Assembly (NCBI GenBank): GCA_030528295.1 | Contig: JAUMZC010000013.1 | Span: 1 to 35,293, forward strand | DNA length: 35,293 nucleotides | Source of the DNA: Corynebacterium sp. | Lineage (GTDB): Bacteria; Actinomycetota; Actinomycetes; Mycobacteriales; Mycobacteriaceae | Direction: 5' to 3' | Shown here: positions 9,530-17,434 of the stretch, piece after piece | How the letters are laid out: each line of letters opens with the position of its first letter | Numbering within the stretch: position 1 is the first letter of the stretch | The notes under the pieces: model-generated | The model's input: the letters and a program-made list of their open reading frames with translations, nothing else | Databases searched by the model: none | Told to the model about the DNA's origin: nothing | Program-made: the position numbers and the translations under genes

Positions 9530-10864
9530 GTGGATAATCCCGGGATTTTCTCGGCCGAATACCGGCTCACTACGCTCGGCGTCCTCACCGCGATTACCGC
9601 ATGTGCATTCGACCAAACGGCGGTTACAGCGGTGATGCCACATATCGCAACGGAGCTTGGCGACGCCGAAGCCTACTCACTCACCTTCGTCGCCGCACTC
9701 GCCGCGTCGATTATCGGCATGGTGAGTTCAGGTATCGCAACCGACAGGTACGGGGCGCGCCGTTCGTTTCTGATCTCGGCGATTGGGCTCGCCTTCGGGT
9801 TATTGCTCTCCGTAATCGCCCCAACCATGCTGGTGTTTCTCATCTCGCGAATGGTGCAAGGATTCGGTACTGGAGGGCTGATCGTCGCGGTATATTCGGT
9901 GATCGCCTTGGCGTATCCAAAACAGCTACGGCAAACCGTCTTCGCGGCGTTCGCTGGCGCCTGGGTCGTGCCATCACTGATCGGCCCTGGCCTTGCCGGA
10001 TTACTCACCGTTTCTTTTTCCTGGCACGCGGTGTTTCTGTTCGCACTTGTTGCAATCATTGTTGCTGTGTTGTTTCTCTCCAAGGCACTGCTCACCTTGG
10101 AACAACCAGTTGTTGAAAAGAAACCCCACCACCGATCCACACTCATTGCTGCTGTGATGTTGGCTGCCGCTGTGAGCACCATGAGCGTTGCGTCACAAAC
10201 ATCACTGTTCTGGGCACCGGTGATAATTGTTGGCTCTCTGCTCGCCGCCCTCACGACATTGCGCTTCTTGACGCCGCGGGGCACCCTGCGACTGCAACGC
10301 GGCGTACCGAGGCTCGTTGCCACACGCGGCTTTGTGGACATGTTTTTCGCCGCAGAAATCTACGCACCCCTCCTTCTTGCGCAAACCTACCAACTCGGCC
10401 CCTCACTCACCGGCATCGCCCTCACTGTGACCGGCGTGTTTTGGTTCCTTGGCTCAGAATTCCAATCCCGCCGCGGCAGGCGCTACGCGACGCCACTGGT
10501 GTTTCGGGTTGGCGTGACGTGTATGGCCACCGGCACCTTGTGGGTTGGTATTGTGGCGTGGAGTGGTGGCCACTGGGCTCTTGCGGTTTCCGGTTGGGCG
10601 ATCACTGCTGTGGGTATGGGATTTGTGTATCCGCGCATGTCTTCGAAACCTTTGGAGCTTTGCCGTCCGGAGGACTCCGGGTTCACTGGCTCCGCACTGC
10701 AAGTCACTGGCACCACCGGCACCACACTCATGTTGTCTCTGTGTTCGATTATTCAGGTGTTTGGTAGCGCTGAACTTCTTCCCGTTGTCTTCGTGTTGGT
10801 CGCCGCTTCATCGGTACCGTTACTGGTAATGTGGCGGGGCGCAGTTCCTGAGCCGAGAGAGTAG
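9530..10864 (+). CDS. MFS transporter (drug efflux type)
   Basis: The integral membrane protein has 444 residues and about 12 predicted helices. The MFS motif A is visible between helices 2 and 3 as GIATDRYGARRS. A motif-C-like glycine/proline-rich stretch (SLIGPGLAGLL) in helix 5 is typical of proton-driven antiporters. The loop between the two six-helix halves is near residues 190-205. The GTG start at 9530 is 5 bases after the mtr stop with no clear Shine-Dalgarno, so translation is probably coupled to mtr. The substrate is unknown. No regulator gene is adjacent. Confidence 0.85.
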   Translation: MDNPGIFSAEYRLTTLGVLTAITACAFDQTAVTAVMPHIATELGDAEAYSLTFVAALAASIIGMVSSGIATDRYGARRSFLISAIGLAFGLLLSVIAPTMLVFLISRMVQGFGTGGLIVAVYSVIALAYPKQLRQTVFAAFAGAWVVPSLIGPGLAGLLTVSFSWHAVFLFALVAIIVAVLFLSKALLTLEQPVVEKKPHHRSTLIAAVMLAAAVSTMSVASQTSLFWAPVIIVGSLLAALTTLRFLTPRGTLRLQRGVPRLVATRGFVDMFFAAEIYAPLLLAQTYQLGPSLTGIALTVTGVFWFLGSEFQSRRGRRYATPLVFRVGVTCMATGTLWVGIVAWSGGHWALAVSGWAITAVGMGFVYPRMSSKPLELCRPEDSGFTGSALQVTGTTGTTLMLSLCSIIQVFGSAELLPVVFVLVAASSVPLLVMWRGAVPEPRE

Positions 10865-10877
10865 GTCAACCCTGGGT

Positions 10878-11609
10878 ATGCTTCGAGTCCCTACGGCTAC
10901 GGCGAGCCTGAGTACGGCCGTAGCAATCATGTTGGCAACATTGGGCATTGAATTCACACGGTCGCACTGGCTGTATTCGATTCTTGCTGCTTCTGGCGTT
11001 GTTTTGGGCGCAGGCTCCGCGTTAGCGCAGCTCAGAAAAGGCCGCGAATTAACAATATTTGAGGGCTTGGCGGCACTCGGCGGAGTGACGATTTTAGCGA
11101 TTGGCGCAATCACAATGCTCGCCAGATTCACCCACTTCAACGAACTTTCAGCGGCCTCGCTGGTAGGGATTTTCTACGGCATGCCGATTGCCTCGATCGC
11201 CTGTTTTATCGGCGGGCTAGGACAGTTTCCTTCATCCTGGATTCCAAACATTCTTGCATGTATCGCAGGCCCCGCAGCGACGGGGTATTTAGCCCTCGGC
11301 GCCGACACACTCCCCCGCCGCATCGCGGTCATCACGGTTGCCGCCCTCACCGTAATAGCGTGCATATATTCGATTATTCGCGTGCGGGTTGCGCGGCGCT
11401 CATTTCCGGCTCGCTTTGCGACGGCCGCGTGCCTCATTCTGGCACCGACCATGCTCTACGCCATCTACGTTGCGGCCATACCTGCGGAACGACTGATCTG
11501 GTCCGCACCACCTTCATTGCTTGCCTGGGCATATATTGCTGCAGCTTTAGCAGCCGCAGCAGCTGGTTTTTCCTACACATCCGAATCCTCTTCACTGAAA
11601 CACCAATGA
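10878..11609 (+). CDS. Multi-pass membrane protein of unknown function
   Basis: The protein has 243 residues, strongly hydrophobic and Ala-rich, with about seven or eight predicted membrane helices and a short Ser-rich C-terminal tail. No domain was recognised. ATG 10878 lies 13 bases after the stop of the MFS gene, and only a weak AGGT precedes it, so it probably belongs to the same transcript. No catalytic motifs were seen. Confidence 0.7.
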   Translation: MLRVPTATASLSTAVAIMLATLGIEFTRSHWLYSILAASGVVLGAGSALAQLRKGRELTIFEGLAALGGVTILAIGAITMLARFTHFNELSAASLVGIFYGMPIASIACFIGGLGQFPSSWIPNILACIAGPAATGYLALGADTLPRRIAVITVAALTVIACIYSIIRVRVARRSFPARFATAACLILAPTMLYAIYVAAIPAERLIWSAPPSLLAWAYIAAALAAAAAGFSYTSESSSLKHQ

Positions 11610-11949
11610 TAGGTTGCTGGCGAAGCATTCATCGTCGGCAACTTTTACCATTATTTTTGGCATAAAAAATCTTTGCGTCTCAGCGCATAAAACACATACT
11701 GGCCGCCACATACGCCCCACACAACCCATGCGCCACCTTTTGCCCAGCAAACACAGCCTGATATCTGTACGCAACCTGGGGAGACCACAACACCACTATG
11801 AGTAAATTTTCCCAAAACTCATGCGCTAACAAACGACGAAAAAGCACACGCTAGACACAGCCCTATGCCTGGAATAGCATATCTGCAGTTTCATGAAACT
11901 CATCGCTCAAAGTCCGCTCGGCATTCAATCACAAGGAAGCACCATCACA
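11610..11949. other. Intergenic region upstream of pentapeptide gene, 340 bp
   Basis: Apart from the weak terminator, I see no gene or strong motif. The region is AT-richer than the flanks and presumably carries the promoter of the pentapeptide-repeat gene. An in-frame ATG at 11893 would add 19 residues before the signal peptide and is not preferred. Confidence 0.4.
11613..11647 (+). terminator. Weak candidate terminator
   Basis: Arms GTTGC (11613-11617) and GCAAC (11638-11642), with partial pairing inside, are followed by TTTT. The site sits just after the stop of the membrane-protein gene and would end the mtr-MFS-membrane transcript. The stem is imperfect. Confidence 0.3.
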
Positions 11950-12717
11950 ATGAGGATTCTCTCAATAGCGTTTGCGGTAAGCATCGCCATGATCAGTCTT
12001 CAACCCATCGGACCCGCCACTGCTCAGGGACAATCACTCACTTCCAACCCGGAAACCACCACACTCAGCACCACAGAAGTACCGCAGGAGCACAATTATG
12101 AAGGCCAAGATCTTCAAGGTGCAGATTTCACAGGCCAAGACCTCCGGGGCGCGAACTTTAATGGCGCCGACCTGACCAACGCCATCCTCACCGATGCCAA
12201 CCTCGAAGGGGCAACCTTCCGCGGCACCCGCATGCAGAGCGCCAACTTCACCAACACCAACCTCAAACGCACCGATTTCACCGACGCAATTGCGTTCAAA
12301 TCCAACTTTGAAGGCGCAAGGTTTATCGGGGCTCACCTGCAGAACGTGTTCTTCGATAAAGCAAACCTCAAGAAAGCGCACTTCGAAGATGTTTTCGCAC
12401 AGTGGTGCAGCTTCGGATACGCAGAACTTGACGGCGCAACAATCATGACCGCCGATTTCAGTAACGCGTTCTTCCCAAACACGTCACTGACCTACGCAAC
12501 CTTCCGCGACACGACCTTCATCGGCACCAACTTTTACGACGTCGATCTCTCCGAGGTCACCGGAAACTTCACCGACGCCTACTACAACGGCGGAACGAAG
12601 TTTGCAGGCTTCACCGACGAGACCAACGGTGAACCCTACCCCGGGATGAAGCTCCGCCCCGATGATGAGTGGACCGTCTTCTTCGAATCGTGGGCCCACC
12701 GCTACCCTTTGAACTAA
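11950..12717 (+). CDS. Secreted pentapeptide-repeat protein
   Basis: The protein has 255 residues from ATG 11950, which is preceded by AAGGAAG. A Sec signal peptide (Arg, a hydrophobic core, PATA-QG) predicts cleavage after residue 25. After a Thr/Ser-rich linker, about 25 or more A(D/N)LxG-type pentapeptides follow (for example GADFTGQDLRGANFNGADL), predicting a right-handed quadrilateral beta helix. The C-terminal ~45 residues leave the repeat and end in an acidic/aromatic segment. Cytoplasmic pentapeptide proteins of the Qnr/MfpA type mimic DNA; this one is exported, so a surface or extracytoplasmic scaffold role is more likely. It stands alone and ends one base before the converging cobQ stop. 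Confidence 0.85.
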   Translation: MRILSIAFAVSIAMISLQPIGPATAQGQSLTSNPETTTLSTTEVPQEHNYEGQDLQGADFTGQDLRGANFNGADLTNAILTDANLEGATFRGTRMQSANFTNTNLKRTDFTDAIAFKSNFEGARFIGAHLQNVFFDKANLKKAHFEDVFAQWCSFGYAELDGATIMTADFSNAFFPNTSLTYATFRDTTFIGTNFYDVDLSEVTGNFTDAYYNGGTKFAGFTDETNGEPYPGMKLRPDDEWTVFFESWAHRYPLN

Positions 12718-12718
12718 C

Positions 12719-14173
12719 CTAGTGGCCGCGGCGTCGATAATGCGTTTCGACGTCGCGCAACCACGCATCCAGGTCCCAGTGCGCTTCCAGGGCGTCAGCA
12801 ATACGATCCAACTGGCGGTCTCGTTCGCCATGAAACGACGTATTCGAGCTCAGCACAAACCCATCTTTACCGCATTGCTGCGCAACCCAGCGTAACAACT
12901 CGCGCCTGGTTTCGTCGTGTTCCAGGTGCCCGTGACGGTGAGTGCCTCGGAACACACCTTTTGCTGCTCCTTCATCCCCAATCCACGGAGCCTCCGCGTT
13001 GCGCGTCACCCTTCCGTGATGAATTTCATACGCCCCGTACGGATGCCGAATCAGTGTTTTTTCTTGATGGAACTGAATATCCGTATCAAACACACCAATC
13101 CCTTCCACTGGTTCTATTGCACCAGCTTCAACCGGATCGATAATGCGTTTGCAAAGCATTTGATAACCGCCGCACACGCCGAGCGTGGGTTTGGTCCGGT
13201 TGGCCACGGCGTCAGCAAGGCCGGTTTCGCGCAACCATGCTAAATCTGAAATTGTCGCTTTGGAGCCTGGGAGCACTACAAGATCAGCTTCCGCAACGGC
13301 ATCCGGGTCTACGGTCCATGTCACCAAAACTCCTGGTTCGCACGCCAGTGCCTCAACATCGGTGGCGTTAGAAACCCGCGGCAACCTGATGGCCGCCACC
13401 CGCAGACGCTGCGACCCTAACGCAGCCGAGTGCGGACCAATCGTTGCCCCGATCTGCGATTGCAGCGAATCCTCGGCATCCACCCATAGTCCATGGATAT
13501 ACGGCAATACCGCAACAGTTGGCACTCCTGTTCGCTCTTCAAGCGTGCGGAGGCCAGGGTCGAGAATGCTTTGGTCACCTCGGAATTTATTGATGATAAA
13601 CCCTTGGATCCTGGCACGGTCCGCTACGGAAACGATATGATACGTGCCAAACAAATGAGCGAGGACGCCGCCGCGATCAATATCTCCGACGATATATACG
13701 GGAAGGTCACAAGCCTCAGCGAGGCCAAAGTTGGCAACGTCAGTTTCCCGGAGATTAATCTCTGCAGGCGAACCTGCACCCTCACAAATCACCACATCAA
13801 ACCGTGATTCCAGATCCCGCAAGCAATCCGCAGCAACCTGACGTAAATGTGTTCGGTGTTCGATATACGAACGGGCGCTCACGTGACCTTCAGCTCGGCC
13901 CCGAACCACCAATTGCGATGTCCGATCAGAACCCGGTTTCAACAAAATCGGATTGAAATCTACGTGCGGTTCCAGTCCGCATGCGGCAGCCTGCAGCGCC
14001 TGAGCCCGCCCAATTTCTCCCCCATCCGGACAAACCGCAGAATTGTTCGACATATTCTGCGCTTTAAACGGTGCAACTCGAATCCCGCGACGAGCTATCG
14101 CCCGGCACAGGCCCGCAACAATCACTGATTTACCGGCATCAGACGTCGTGCCAGCGATAAGTACTGCCGTCAT
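12719..14173 (-). CDS. cobQ: Cobyric acid synthase CobQ
   Basis: CobQ is a glutamine-dependent amidotransferase that amidates side chains b, d, e and g of adenosylcobyrinic acid diamide. The protein has 484 residues. The N-terminal dethiobiotin-synthetase-like ATPase half has the P-loop GTTSDAGKS and [20 protein letters not shown] and [11 protein letters not shown] are strong CobQ signatures. The C-terminal class I glutaminase half has nucleophile Cys in [10 protein letters not shown] near residue 330 and His in the HGHLEHDE segment. The ATG follows the map TAG with no gap, so it is cotranscribed and probably translationally coupled to map. No other cobalamin genes lie in the window; it may act in corrinoid salvage or with distant cob genes. 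Confidence 0.95.
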   Translation of the reverse strand: MTAVLIAGTTSDAGKSVIVAGLCRAIARRGIRVAPFKAQNMSNNSAVCPDGGEIGRAQALQAAACGLEPHVDFNPILLKPGSDRTSQLVVRGRAEGHVSARSYIEHRTHLRQVAADCLRDLESRFDVVICEGAGSPAEINLRETDVANFGLAEACDLPVYIVGDIDRGGVLAHLFGTYHIVSVADRARIQGFIINKFRGDQSILDPGLRTLEERTGVPTVAVLPYIHGLWVDAEDSLQSQIGATIGPHSAALGSQRLRVAAIRLPRVSNATDVEALACEPGVLVTWTVDPDAVAEADLVVLPGSKATISDLAWLRETGLADAVANRTKPTLGVCGGYQMLCKRIIDPVEAGAIEPVEGIGVFDTDIQFHQEKTLIRHPYGAYEIHHGRVTRNAEAPWIGDEGAAKGVFRGTHRHGHLEHDETRRELLRWVAQQCGKDGFVLSSNTSFHGERDRQLDRIADALEAHWDLDAWLRDVETHYRRRGH

Positions 14174-15049
14174 CTAGATATCTTCATCAGGGAGGGTGAG
14201 GATTTCATTACCATCCTCAGTAATAACAATTGTGTGTTCGAATTGCGCGGTGAATTTGCCATCTTTATTGACTACCGTCCAGCCATCATCCCAAATTTTG
14301 TATGGCAATTCACCCAGGTTAATCATTGGCTCGATAGTTAACGTCATTCCAGGTTCGAGCAGGTCATTATAAATTTCATTGTCATAGTGCAACACAACTA
14401 AACCATTGTGGAATGTTGGCCCCACGCCGTGCCCCGTGAAATCCCGCACCACGTTATAGCCGAAACGCTTAGCATATGACTCGATCACCCGACCGATTAC
14501 ATTCAGCGGACGCCCTGGCTTTGCTGCGCGGATTGCCCGCATAGTTGCTTCCTTCGTGCGCTCCACCAACAACCGATGCTCTTCGGAAACATCTCCTGCA
14601 AGGAATGTTGCATTAGTATCGCCATGCACTCCGTTTTTAAAGGCAGTGACGTCGATATTCACAATGTCACCATCTTGAATGACCGTTGAATCGGGAATTC
14701 CGTGGCACACCACTTCATTCAGTGAGGTGCAACAACTCTTAGTAAACCCGCGGTAACCCAACGTGGATGGATACGCACCATTGTCACACATGTATTCGTG
14801 GGCAATGCGGTCTAATTCATCGGTGGTCACGCCCGGCGCGACAGCACGGCCAGCCAGCACCAGAGCATTCGCCGCTATGCGGGAGGCTTCACGCATAGCT
14901 TCGATTGTCTCTGGAGTTTGGATGACCGGCTCCCCCATCGCCTCCTTAACAGTATCCTTCCATATGTATTCAGGAGGAATAATATGCTTCGGAACAGTAC
15001 GAATTGGAGTTGGAGTTCCAGGAACTAAGCGCGCACGAGTGTTAGACAT
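14174..15049 (-). CDS. map: Methionine aminopeptidase type I
   Basis: Map removes initiator methionine from nascent proteins. The protein has 291 residues from ATG 15049. An N-terminal extension with the PEYIWKD segment is typical of the actinobacterial type-1c enzyme. The pita-bread catalytic core follows. Metal and active-site residues are visible: His of CHGIP, Asp in NIDVTAF and HGDTNATF, His of GHGVGPTFH, Glu of TIEPMI and Glu of QFEHTIVI. An in-frame GTG at 15067 would add six residues, but a TACGAT -10 lies between the two, so ATG 15049 on a leaderless mRNA is preferred. cobQ begins right at the stop codon. Confidence 0.96.
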   Translation of the reverse strand: MSNTRARLVPGTPTPIRTVPKHIIPPEYIWKDTVKEAMGEPVIQTPETIEAMREASRIAANALVLAGRAVAPGVTTDELDRIAHEYMCDNGAYPSTLGYRGFTKSCCTSLNEVVCHGIPDSTVIQDGDIVNIDVTAFKNGVHGDTNATFLAGDVSEEHRLLVERTKEATMRAIRAAKPGRPLNVIGRVIESYAKRFGYNVVRDFTGHGVGPTFHNGLVVLHYDNEIYNDLLEPGMTLTIEPMINLGELPYKIWDDGWTVVNKDGKFTAQFEHTIVITEDGNEILTLPDEDI

Positions 15050-15056
15050 GACCACT

Positions 15057-15062
15057 ATCGTA
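15057..15062 (-). promoter_or_regulatory. -10 element for leaderless map mRNA
   Basis: On the minus strand, TACGAT sits 7 bases before map ATG 15049, the same hexamer and spacing class as in front of the hydrolase at 7100. TTGTGC 15 bases further upstream is a possible but closely spaced -35. Transcription would start at or within a base or two of the start codon. Confidence 0.45.
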
Positions 15063-15111
15063 CTCACCCCTCAGCGAGCACAATCCAGTTCGCACCAAGT
15101 TACGGATAACG

Positions 15112-16152
15112 CTAGGAATAATCGGCCGTCACCGTACGCATCGTTCCATCCAAGGTCAGCACTCCACCATGCGGCATAATCCATTGCGGCCGTGTATGCC
15201 CGAACGGCACCCCAAAGCACGCCACCAGCGATTCTGAATACTGTGTGATAGTACTCAGTACAGTGTCTTCATAGTGTTGTCGCTCCTGTTCAGCCGCTTC
15301 AAAATCCAGCATGCGGTCAAAATAGGTCACCGGTGGACGAGCGATAACAACCCCAGCTACGGCATCAAAGACACCGCGTTCCCCTAATCCCAATAACCAT
15401 TGCTTCACCAGCGATGGCCTTGGAAGTTCTTCACTGGTTTCCAGTAACAGTATTGCCCCATCTAGCTGGGCCATACTGGGCAATCTGTCAGCTAGGGCGA
15501 TTCCGGACAAACTCTCAAGGCACCCACCCCAGGTTCGGCCGGTCACCTTCTTACTCGGCCCTGCCCAGGTCCAGGGGCGCGTGGCGTGACGCGTTCCATA
15601 GTGTGTGAGTGCCTCCGGGAGATGCCAAAAATGCCCGTAGTCTTCAGACTCGCCAGGCTCATACAATTCCAGCGCAACGCCAGAAAACAATACCGCCTCC
15701 AGTGATTTGCGGTGGATCTCATCCACTCCGGGGCCTGCACCGATATGGACTTGCGTCGAGCCTCCATAAAAACTCTGGATTCCCAGCCCCCACAGGAAAT
15801 GATGCAGATGCGTATTGTCGCTATACCCAATAAAGATTTTCGGATGTTCGCGCACTAGTTCCATATCAAGGTGACGCAGTACGGTAATTTCATCGGTTCC
15901 ACCAACAGTCGTGATAATCCCCTTGATGTTCGGGTCAGCAAACGCGGCATTGATATCCGCCGCGCGTTGCTCGGCTGTGGCATTCGGCATCCGAGTTGTT
16001 GGGAACTCCACCGGTTCCACCGAGAATTCGGAGCGCAGCCGTCGTAACGCTTGTTCATGCACCGCTAAACCTGCACTTGGCGCGGCGAACGAGGGTGAAA
16101 GCACCGCAAGTTGATCACCACGACGCAGTTTTTGAGGACTCACCAATGTCAT
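15112..16152 (-). CDS. Peptidase S66, LD-carboxypeptidase / MccF-like
   Basis: The protein has 346 residues. S66 serine peptidases use a Ser-Glu-His triad, seen here as Ser in FIGYSDNTHLHH, Glu in GGCLESLSG and His in PFGHTRPQ. The N-terminal DQLAVLSPSF and TVGGTDE segments are standard for the family. Members either trim tetrapeptides of peptidoglycan (LdcA) or cleave microcin C-type peptidyl-nucleotides (MccF). The Trp-rich insertion around residues 165-200 and the overall length suit the MccF-like branch. No signal peptide is visible, so it is cytosolic. ATG 16152 is divergent from the CMD-like gene. map follows after 62 bases and probably has its own promoter. Confidence 0.88.
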   Translation of the reverse strand: MTLVSPQKLRRGDQLAVLSPSFAAPSAGLAVHEQALRRLRSEFSVEPVEFPTTRMPNATAEQRAADINAAFADPNIKGIITTVGGTDEITVLRHLDMELVREHPKIFIGYSDNTHLHHFLWGLGIQSFYGGSTQVHIGAGPGVDEIHRKSLEAVLFSGVALELYEPGESEDYGHFWHLPEALTHYGTRHATRPWTWAGPSKKVTGRTWGGCLESLSGIALADRLPSMAQLDGAILLLETSEELPRPSLVKQWLLGLGERGVFDAVAGVVIARPPVTYFDRMLDFEAAEQERQHYEDTVLSTITQYSESLVACFGVPFGHTRPQWIMPHGGVLTLDGTMRTVTADYS

Positions 16153-16211
16153 ATGTGGAGGCTATCACCCCCGTTGTGTTGCGCAAACCAGCATTGATGC
16201 ACATTTGCGTC

Positions 16212-16217
16212 TACGCT
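16212..16217 (+). promoter_or_regulatory. -10 element for leaderless CMD-like mRNA
   Basis: TACGCT (TANNNT) ends 7 bases before ATG 16225, and no Shine-Dalgarno is present. This is the third case in the window of a -10 element placed 6-7 bases before a start codon. Confidence 0.4.
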
Positions 16218-16224
16218 CGGGCCC

Positions 16225-16986
16225 ATGTCTATTCATGAACAAGCCGAGCACAATTTTGAAACTCTCTTTCACAATAAAAAATCGCGTTTTGAAACACTCG
16301 ACCCGGAGCTCGCGGAATTCTATGTCAATTTTGCCTACGGTGAAGTAGTTGCAGATTCACGCGAGTTAGATGCACACACCCGTTTGATGGTTCAATTGGC
16401 TGCGCTGATCGCCAATGGCTCCGAAGGCATGTACAAGGTCATGCTTGAAGCGGCGCTCAATGTTGGCGTCACAGCAGTGGAGATTAAAGAAATTCTGTAC
16501 CAAGCTTCCGCCTATGTCGGCATGGGACGTGTGTACGATTTCCTCCACATCACCAACAATGAACTTTTGCGGCGCGATTATAAATTGCCACTCCCCGGAC
16601 AAGCCACTACTACACCAGAAACCCGAGCTTCTGTTGGCGCGCAAATACAACGCGCAACGCTCGGCGATCACGCATTAAAAACACTGTCCGAAGGTATTGC
16701 GCAGGAGGCACCGCAGATCCTCGACTTCATCACCAATAACTTGTTTGGCGATATTTATAGCCGCGAAGGAATTCAGCGAAATGTTCGCGAATTGATTACG
16801 TTGAGCATGCTCGTCGCGCTCGGCGATTGTGACACACAATTGCGAGCACACGTCACCGCTAATTTAAACGTGGGCAATAGTCGCTCACTGCTCATCACCA
16901 CCGTGATTCAGCTGCTACCCCTCATTGGGTATCCACGCACGATCAACGGCTTACGGATCGTTTCCGCCTCCGCCCGCGGCAAATAG
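16225..16986 (+). CDS. Tandem carboxymuconolactone decarboxylase (CMD)-like protein
   Basis: The protein has 253 residues built from two CMD/AhpD-like helical repeats: residues ~30-115 (LDAHTRLMVQLAALIANGSEG ... VEIKEILYQASAYVG) and ~135-250 (RNVRELITLSMLVALGDCDTQLRAHV ... TVIQLLPLIGYPRTINGL). CMD proteins range from protocatechuate-pathway decarboxylases to AhpD-type peroxidase adaptors. The AhpD CxxC pair is absent: the first repeat has Ser/Gly there and the second has a single Cys. A peroxidase-reductase role is therefore unlikely, and a gamma-CMD-like decarboxylase or unknown function is more likely. It is divergent from the S66 peptidase. Confidence 0.8.
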   Translation: MSIHEQAEHNFETLFHNKKSRFETLDPELAEFYVNFAYGEVVADSRELDAHTRLMVQLAALIANGSEGMYKVMLEAALNVGVTAVEIKEILYQASAYVGMGRVYDFLHITNNELLRRDYKLPLPGQATTTPETRASVGAQIQRATLGDHALKTLSEGIAQEAPQILDFITNNLFGDIYSREGIQRNVRELITLSMLVALGDCDTQLRAHVTANLNVGNSRSLLITTVIQLLPLIGYPRTINGLRIVSASARGK

Positions 16987-17065
16987 CTTTTCAAACTGCT
17001 TTTCGACGTCGTTATGCACGGCGTGTAGTGTTCGCTTACGAACGCTTCAACGAAAGGAATACAGT

Positions 17066-17434
17066 ATGGGAGCCTGGGGCTATAAGTATTACGAAAACGA
17101 CACTGCCGCAGACTGGTTTGGCGACTTCTGGGATACCAAAGACATGCAACTGGTCACGCGCACTGTTGAAAACTACGACGCAGGCGACGACGTTTCATAT
17201 GACGAAATTCGTGCGGCGGCGCACATTCTGATCTCATTCCATTCTGTGTACACCCAGCCAGCATCATTCGAAAACTACGACGAAATTGCTACCAAAACAC
17301 TAGAAATCCTCCGCAGCATGATTGACCCCGCAAACAAGGAATGTTTCTTCCTCGAAGAGTGGGACCATGCGGGGGAAGCAGTTGCCGACGTTCAGTTGCA
17401 AATCAAACAACTGGAGAAACTTCTCGCATCCTAG
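17066..17434 (+). CDS. DUF4259 domain protein
   Basis: The small soluble protein has 122 residues. It opens with MGAWGYKYYENDTAADW, the hallmark of DUF4259 (Gly-Trp-Gly near the start followed by D-AADF/W). The body is acidic and helical with two Cys-poor halves. ATG 17066 has AAAGGAA at a good distance; a longer in-frame ORF reaches back to 16925 but has no supporting start signal and overlaps the CMD gene. The function of DUF4259 is not known. The gene follows the CMD-like gene by 79 bases and may share its transcript. Its stop codon TAG lies in the palindrome CTAG that also provides the stop of the converging PBP gene. Confidence 0.85.
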   Translation: MGAWGYKYYENDTAADWFGDFWDTKDMQLVTRTVENYDAGDDVSYDEIRAAAHILISFHSVYTQPASFENYDEIATKTLEILRSMIDPANKECFFLEEWDHAGEAVADVQLQIKQLEKLLAS

